Shown in pieces: positions 60,991 through 64,000 of a stretch of 64,000 nucleotides of DNA. The DNA is from CAZNSX01 sp964575845 (GTDB lineage: Bacteria; UBA8248; CAZNSX01), in NCBI GenBank assembly GCA_964575845.1, contig CAZNSX010000001.1:806001-870000 (forward strand), given 5' to 3'. Position 1 is the stretch's first letter; each line of letters starts with the position of its first letter. A program made the translations under genes and the position numbers. The notes beneath the pieces were generated by a model. The model searched no databases, was not told the origin of the DNA, and saw only the letters and a list, made by a program, of their open reading frames with translations.

Positions 60991-62586
60991 TCATTTACCG
61001 GAGAGAGCCGGATGGCACCTCGCGCACCCTTCCTCCACGCCGAAGGCCACGCTCCCGTGGCAGGCGCCGCAGGACTCCCCGGCTGAGATCTCAGCCATCG
61101 TGGTGGGGTTCGCGGCCTTTGCCATCTCGAAGAGCCCGGAATGACAGCTGGGACAGCCGAGCCACTCGGTATGAGCCTTGTGGGAGAAGACCGCTTTGAA
61201 CGCGGGGCTCCCCGCAGGGACCATCTCTTCCTCGTTGGGCAGGACCATCTGCTCCTCCGCCTTGGGGTCGATTCCGGGGCGGGGAGCGACCGCCTTCTCC
61301 TGCAGGGCCTTTACCCAGTCAACACCACCCGCCGCATCGTTTGGAAGAAGCTTCGCCGCCTCGGGCCAGGTCTTCACCCGCTCGACCTGGTTCCGAGGCT
61401 CCTCACTTGCGCGCCACTCGGCCCGCGCCGGGATGGTGGAGGTTGAATGGCACCGCGCACACCCTTCCTCTACACCGAAGGCCACGCTCCCGTGGCAGAC
61501 GCCGCAGGACTCCCCGGCTGAGATCTTGGCCATCGTGGTGGGGTTCGCGGCCTTTGCCATCTCAAAGAGCCCGGAATGACAGCTCGGGCAGCCAAGCCAC
61601 TCGGTATGAGCCTTGTGGGAGAAGACCGCCTTGAAAGCGGGGCCGCCCGCAGGAACCATCTCACCCTGGGTGGGCAGGACCATCTGCTCCTCCGCCTTGG
61701 GGTCGATTCCGGGGCGGGGAGCGACCGCCTTCTCCTGCAGGGCCTTTACCCAGTCAACACCACCCGCCGCATCGTTTGGAAGAAGCTTCGCCGCCTCGGG
61801 CCAGGTCTTCACCCGCTCGACCTGGTTCCGAGGCTCCTCACTTGCGCGCCACTCAGCCCGCGCCGGGATGGTAGAGGTGGAATGGCACCGCGCGCACCCT
61901 TCCTCGACGCCGAAGGCCACGCTCCCGTGGCAGACGCCGCAGGACTCCCCGGCTGAGATCTCGGCCATGGTTACCACAGTCGGCCCGGCCTTCCCCCTCA
62001 AAGGGAAAATGGCCGGGTGGCAACTCTTGCACGTCAGCCATCGCGTGTGGGAGTCATGGGAGAAAATAGCCGAGTACAACTTGCCGGGCGAGGATGCGAG
62101 CTCCACATCGAGCTCCAGCACCGCCTGATCGGGCGCGTCCGGCTCAATGCCGGGGCGGGGGGCGATCGCCCTATCCTGCAGGGCCTTTACCCAGTCAACG
62201 CCCCCGACCCTGTCCTTCGGAAGGAGCTCGACCGCATCCGCCCAGGTCTTCGCCTTCTCCGCGGGAACTTTCTCCCGGAGCGCGGGCCCGCGTCCCTTTA
62301 AAGCCTCCCTAGCGGCTTTCGCGGCGTCTTGCGCCTTGGCCAGCTCGCGTTTCAGCTCCCTAATTTCCCGGAGAAGGTCCCTGCGGACACGGCGTGTCGG
62401 GGGGCGCTGAGAATCCGCGCCATCGAAGAAGATGGAAAGGAGCTTTCCGCGGGACTGCGCGGCGCATCCCGCAAGCACCGCGAGCGCCAGGAATCCGCCA
62501 GCGATGAGGGCCAGGCGAAACCGTCCCGGGGCACCGCCGCGGCCCTCCCCTGATGTCCCATTCGGCAGCCTCACCAATCGGAGCAT
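60991..62586 (-). CDS. Nine-heme lipoprotein cytochrome built from repeated c7-like modules
   Basis: A lipobox (ALAVLAGC) and a coiled coil (about 65-95, REIRELKRELAKAQDAAKA) are followed by three triheme modules with nine CXXCH sites in total (CKSCH, CGVCH, CARCH; CPSCH, CGVCH, CARCH; CPSCH, CGACH, CARCH). Each module includes a distal histidine in FSHKAHTEWLGC-type segments and a linker with GGVDWVKAL. The second and third modules are almost identical at DNA level. It starts the operon and would be the periplasm-facing cytochrome that feeds the outer-membrane barrel. Confidence 0.9.
   Translation of the reverse strand: MLRLVRLPNGTSGEGRGGAPGRFRLALIAGGFLALAVLAGCAAQSRGKLLSIFFDGADSQRPPTRRVRRDLLREIRELKRELAKAQDAAKAAREALKGRGPALREKVPAEKAKTWADAVELLPKDRVGGVDWVKALQDRAIAPRPGIEPDAPDQAVLELDVELASSPGKLYSAIFSHDSHTRWLTCKSCHPAIFPLRGKAGPTVVTMAEISAGESCGVCHGSVAFGVEEGCARCHSTSTIPARAEWRASEEPRNQVERVKTWPEAAKLLPNDAAGGVDWVKALQEKAVAPRPGIDPKAEEQMVLPTQGEMVPAGGPAFKAVFSHKAHTEWLGCPSCHSGLFEMAKAANPTTMAKISAGESCGVCHGSVAFGVEEGCARCHSTSTIPARAEWRASEEPRNQVERVKTWPEAAKLLPNDAAGGVDWVKALQEKAVAPRPGIDPKAEEQMVLPNEEEMVPAGSPAFKAVFSHKAHTEWLGCPSCHSGLFEMAKAANPTTMAEISAGESCGACHGSVAFGVEEGCARCHPALSGK
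61015..61955 (-). repeat. 435-bp tandem repeat inside the 9-heme cytochrome gene
   Basis: Two nearly identical 435-base units (145 codons) plus the start of a third encode ESCGxCHGSVAFGVEEGCARCH and the linker to the next module. For example, AACACCACCCGCCGCATCGT begins at 61321 and again at 61756. The few differences mean a recent duplication. Confidence 0.9.
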
Positions 62587-62751
62587 CCCGTAGTGCTAAA
62601 CCTCTCTGAATTTCCGCCCTCCCTCCGCTATGATAGCTCAAATAATAAGGAAGAATCCTCAGGAAATCAACGGAGCGATCAGCGGCGATTGAAATTGTTC
62701 ACGTGCTCATGGCAATTCGGGCACCAAGCTCGCTTCTTATGACTGTGCTCG

Positions 62752-63078
62752 TCACCGGAGTCGTGGCGGAGCATCACGGCTATCATTTGCGCTGGCTGAA
62801 GGCTTAAAAGTAAAATTGCCGAACCCTTCTTCCCGCTTAACGTGTTTGAAAAAATCACAGGTCATGCAAGCAACTTTATTCTTTGCAAAAGTACCCTGAA
62901 CATCGCCATCATAAACTGTGCCCGCCACGACCCAACAGATTCTGCCCGCGTTCTTTCCTCTGTTCAATCCGTCGAGGGAGGTGTGGGTTGCCGCCGGGCA
63001 CACGCCGAGCTCATCCTCCTTTTCACCCCCAACCCCCCTGCCACAATCATGAAACTCCCAGCAATTCTTTAATGTCAT
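62752..63078 (-). CDS. Two-CW domain protein
   Basis: The 108-residue product opens with KNCWEFHDCGRGVGG and continues with GVCPAATH, GRICWVVAGTVY and ACMTCDFFKHV. This is the two-CW pattern: conserved Cys-Trp pairs that probably bind a metal or cluster. Such small proteins are common in anaerobes and the function is unknown. GGAGGAAG precedes the ATG. It lies just upstream of the porin-cytochrome operon on the same strand. Confidence 0.82.
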   Translation of the reverse strand: MTLKNCWEFHDCGRGVGGEKEDELGVCPAATHTSLDGLNRGKNAGRICWVVAGTVYDGDVQGTFAKNKVACMTCDFFKHVKREEGFGNFTFKPSASANDSRDAPPRLR

Positions 63079-63380
63079 TTTTCTTCCTCCCGCTCAACCC
63101 GGCCATTCGCCCGGCCCAGAGGTGGAAGATTGAATATGATGGTCAACAATCAGGATTTATCGGATAAGCTGTCCTTAACCTCTGAAATGCGGGATTAAAC
63201 CAAACACCCTGAAAATGCCGCAGCCTGCCCTCGCGCAGGCGGCGGCAGGTCGGTCGATGCGACTTCCCGGGCATCAGGACCTCCAAGCGAGCCCACCGGG
63301 GGCATAATCTCCCTCGGGAGGGCTGGGCCGACGGCGAAAATCCCGGCGCTCCGTCGGCTTCCTCTACCCTTCTCTCCCTC
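63079..63380. other. Intergenic region with a GC-rich hairpin
   Basis: No gene is seen. A perfect 6-bp stem (GCCTGC, loop CCTCGC, GCAGGC; 63223-63240) lies in the middle but has no T-run; a REP-like or weak terminator role is possible. Confidence 0.35.
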
Positions 63381-64000
63381 CTACTTCTTATGGCAGCTCG
63401 CGCAGAGGGCGGAGCTGGTCATGGTTACGCGCAAGAATGGGTCAATAGTGTCGTCATGGGGTTCATGGCACGAGCCGCACTCAAGGCCTTTCGCACCCGC
63501 AGTCGTCCCGTAGACCTTCACCCCCGTGGGGCTTGGCACATAATCGGATGGATTCGCGCCTGTGGTGATGGAATTGTAGGTGGCGCCAGGCTGATCGGGA
63601 TAGGGAATCGCCACCGGGTGGTTGCCCTTCAGGTCGCCGGATGCGCCAATCTGACCGCTGCCGGTTATATAAGTGGAGCCCACGTTCCCCCCAAAGGAGT
63701 CAATGGCCACGCTACCGTCGTGGCAGCTCAGGCAGTACTTCGTAGTACCGGACCACGTGCCAATGTTCGTCGGCAAGCTGGTCCCCGAGGTCGTCGCCTG
63801 GCTGTCGCCGAAAGTTATGGAGTTTGACGACAGCTCATGGTTCCACAAAAGCAGATTTTCGACAGGGTTGTGGGGCACATGGCATACTCTACAGACCTCC
63901 CCTCCGGACCACTCTTGCGCTGAAAAATCGTGAGGCGTACCCGAGATGTCCGCAAACGCAGCGGCCGGCGTCAGCGCCCATACTACAGCCAGCCCTCTGG
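63381..64000 (-). CDS. Tetraheme cytochrome c, N-terminus cut by the window edge
   Basis: The frame runs open to the right edge of the window. Its first visible residues are part of a signal peptide (LAVVWALTPAAAFAD). Four CXXCH sites follow: CRVCH, CLSCH, CGSCH and CASCH three residues from the end. WNHELSSN, GTTKYCLSCHDGS and GNHPVAIPYPD are shared with the tetraheme protein at 55108-55794. An internal GTG at 63878 is not the start, because the first heme site lies upstream of it. Confidence 0.9.
   Translation of the reverse strand, partial: RGLAVVWALTPAAAFADISGTPHDFSAQEWSGGEVCRVCHVPHNPVENLLLWNHELSSNSITFGDSQATTSGTSLPTNIGTWSGTTKYCLSCHDGSVAIDSFGGNVGSTYITGSGQIGASGDLKGNHPVAIPYPDQPGATYNSITTGANPSDYVPSPTGVKVYGTTAGAKGLECGSCHEPHDDTIDPFLRVTMTSSALCASCHKK

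Overview
The window looks like a chromosome segment of an anaerobic, GC-rich Gram-negative bacterium with an outer membrane (lptA/B/C, a 16-plus-stranded-type beta-barrel, lipoproteins). It encodes a tungsten/molybdenum aldehyde ferredoxin oxidoreductase, a NifX/DUF5320/ferredoxin-ATPase cluster and abundant multiheme c-type cytochromes. That combination suggests a metal- or electron-respiring lineage of the deltaproteobacterial (Desulfobacterota) kind or a neighbouring phylum. The placement is inferred from gene content only and is not secure.

Bases 1-28660 are mostly core genome on the + strand: tilS (cut by the window edge), ftsH, nnr, tsaE, lptC-lptA-lptB, rpoN, hpf, metK, ahcY, an AMIN/amidase, der, an EF-G paralogue, a SPOR-like protein and a MerR regulator. 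After an oppositely oriented aldehyde ferredoxin oxidoreductase comes a sigma-54 activator with a natural GAFTDA loop. A likely sigma-54 promoter follows, then a ten-gene cluster of small Gly-rich DUF5320-like proteins, an FmdB zinc ribbon, four NifX-like proteins and two ferredoxin-fused P-loop ATPases. A PHP phosphoesterase and a membrane-anchored TPR protein close this part.

Bases 30245-50491 form a genomic island of about 20 kb at a tRNA-Arg(CCT) gene. The complete tRNA and a tyrosine recombinase mark the left end. A 5'-half copy of the same tRNA plus a decayed integrase tail mark the right end, so elements appear to have integrated there more than once. The left arm holds a ribbon-helix-helix-like gene, an excisionase-like gene, a striking dyad-symmetric array of twelve GCGAG boxes next to a DUF3987 replication-type gene, and small regulators. 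The cargo is one long minus-strand operon that reads as an anti-phage locus: SNF2 helicase-DUF3883, DarT, DarG, DUF1156 adenine methylase, an Abi_C protein and a DUF499 ATPase. The methylase gene carries four in-frame insertions of paired REP-like palindromes, one of which encloses a complete RAYT (REP-associated HUH transposase) domain, and its reading frame stays open throughout.

Bases 50500-54550 are decayed accessory DNA with a few intact genes: a Spy/CpxP-like protein, a tiny membrane ORF and an exported O-methyltransferase. Bases 54554-64000 are an extracellular electron transfer region. A minus-strand operon encodes a 9-heme lipoprotein, a triheme periplasmic cytochrome, an outer-membrane beta-barrel, an NHL-propeller lipoprotein and a 12-heme secreted cytochrome. 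It is flanked by two paralogous tetraheme cytochromes, one cut by the right edge of the window.

The leading candidate for an undescribed system is the six-gene defence operon with an embedded DarTG pair. The RAYT-in-methylase arrangement and the GCGAG array are the next most unusual structures.
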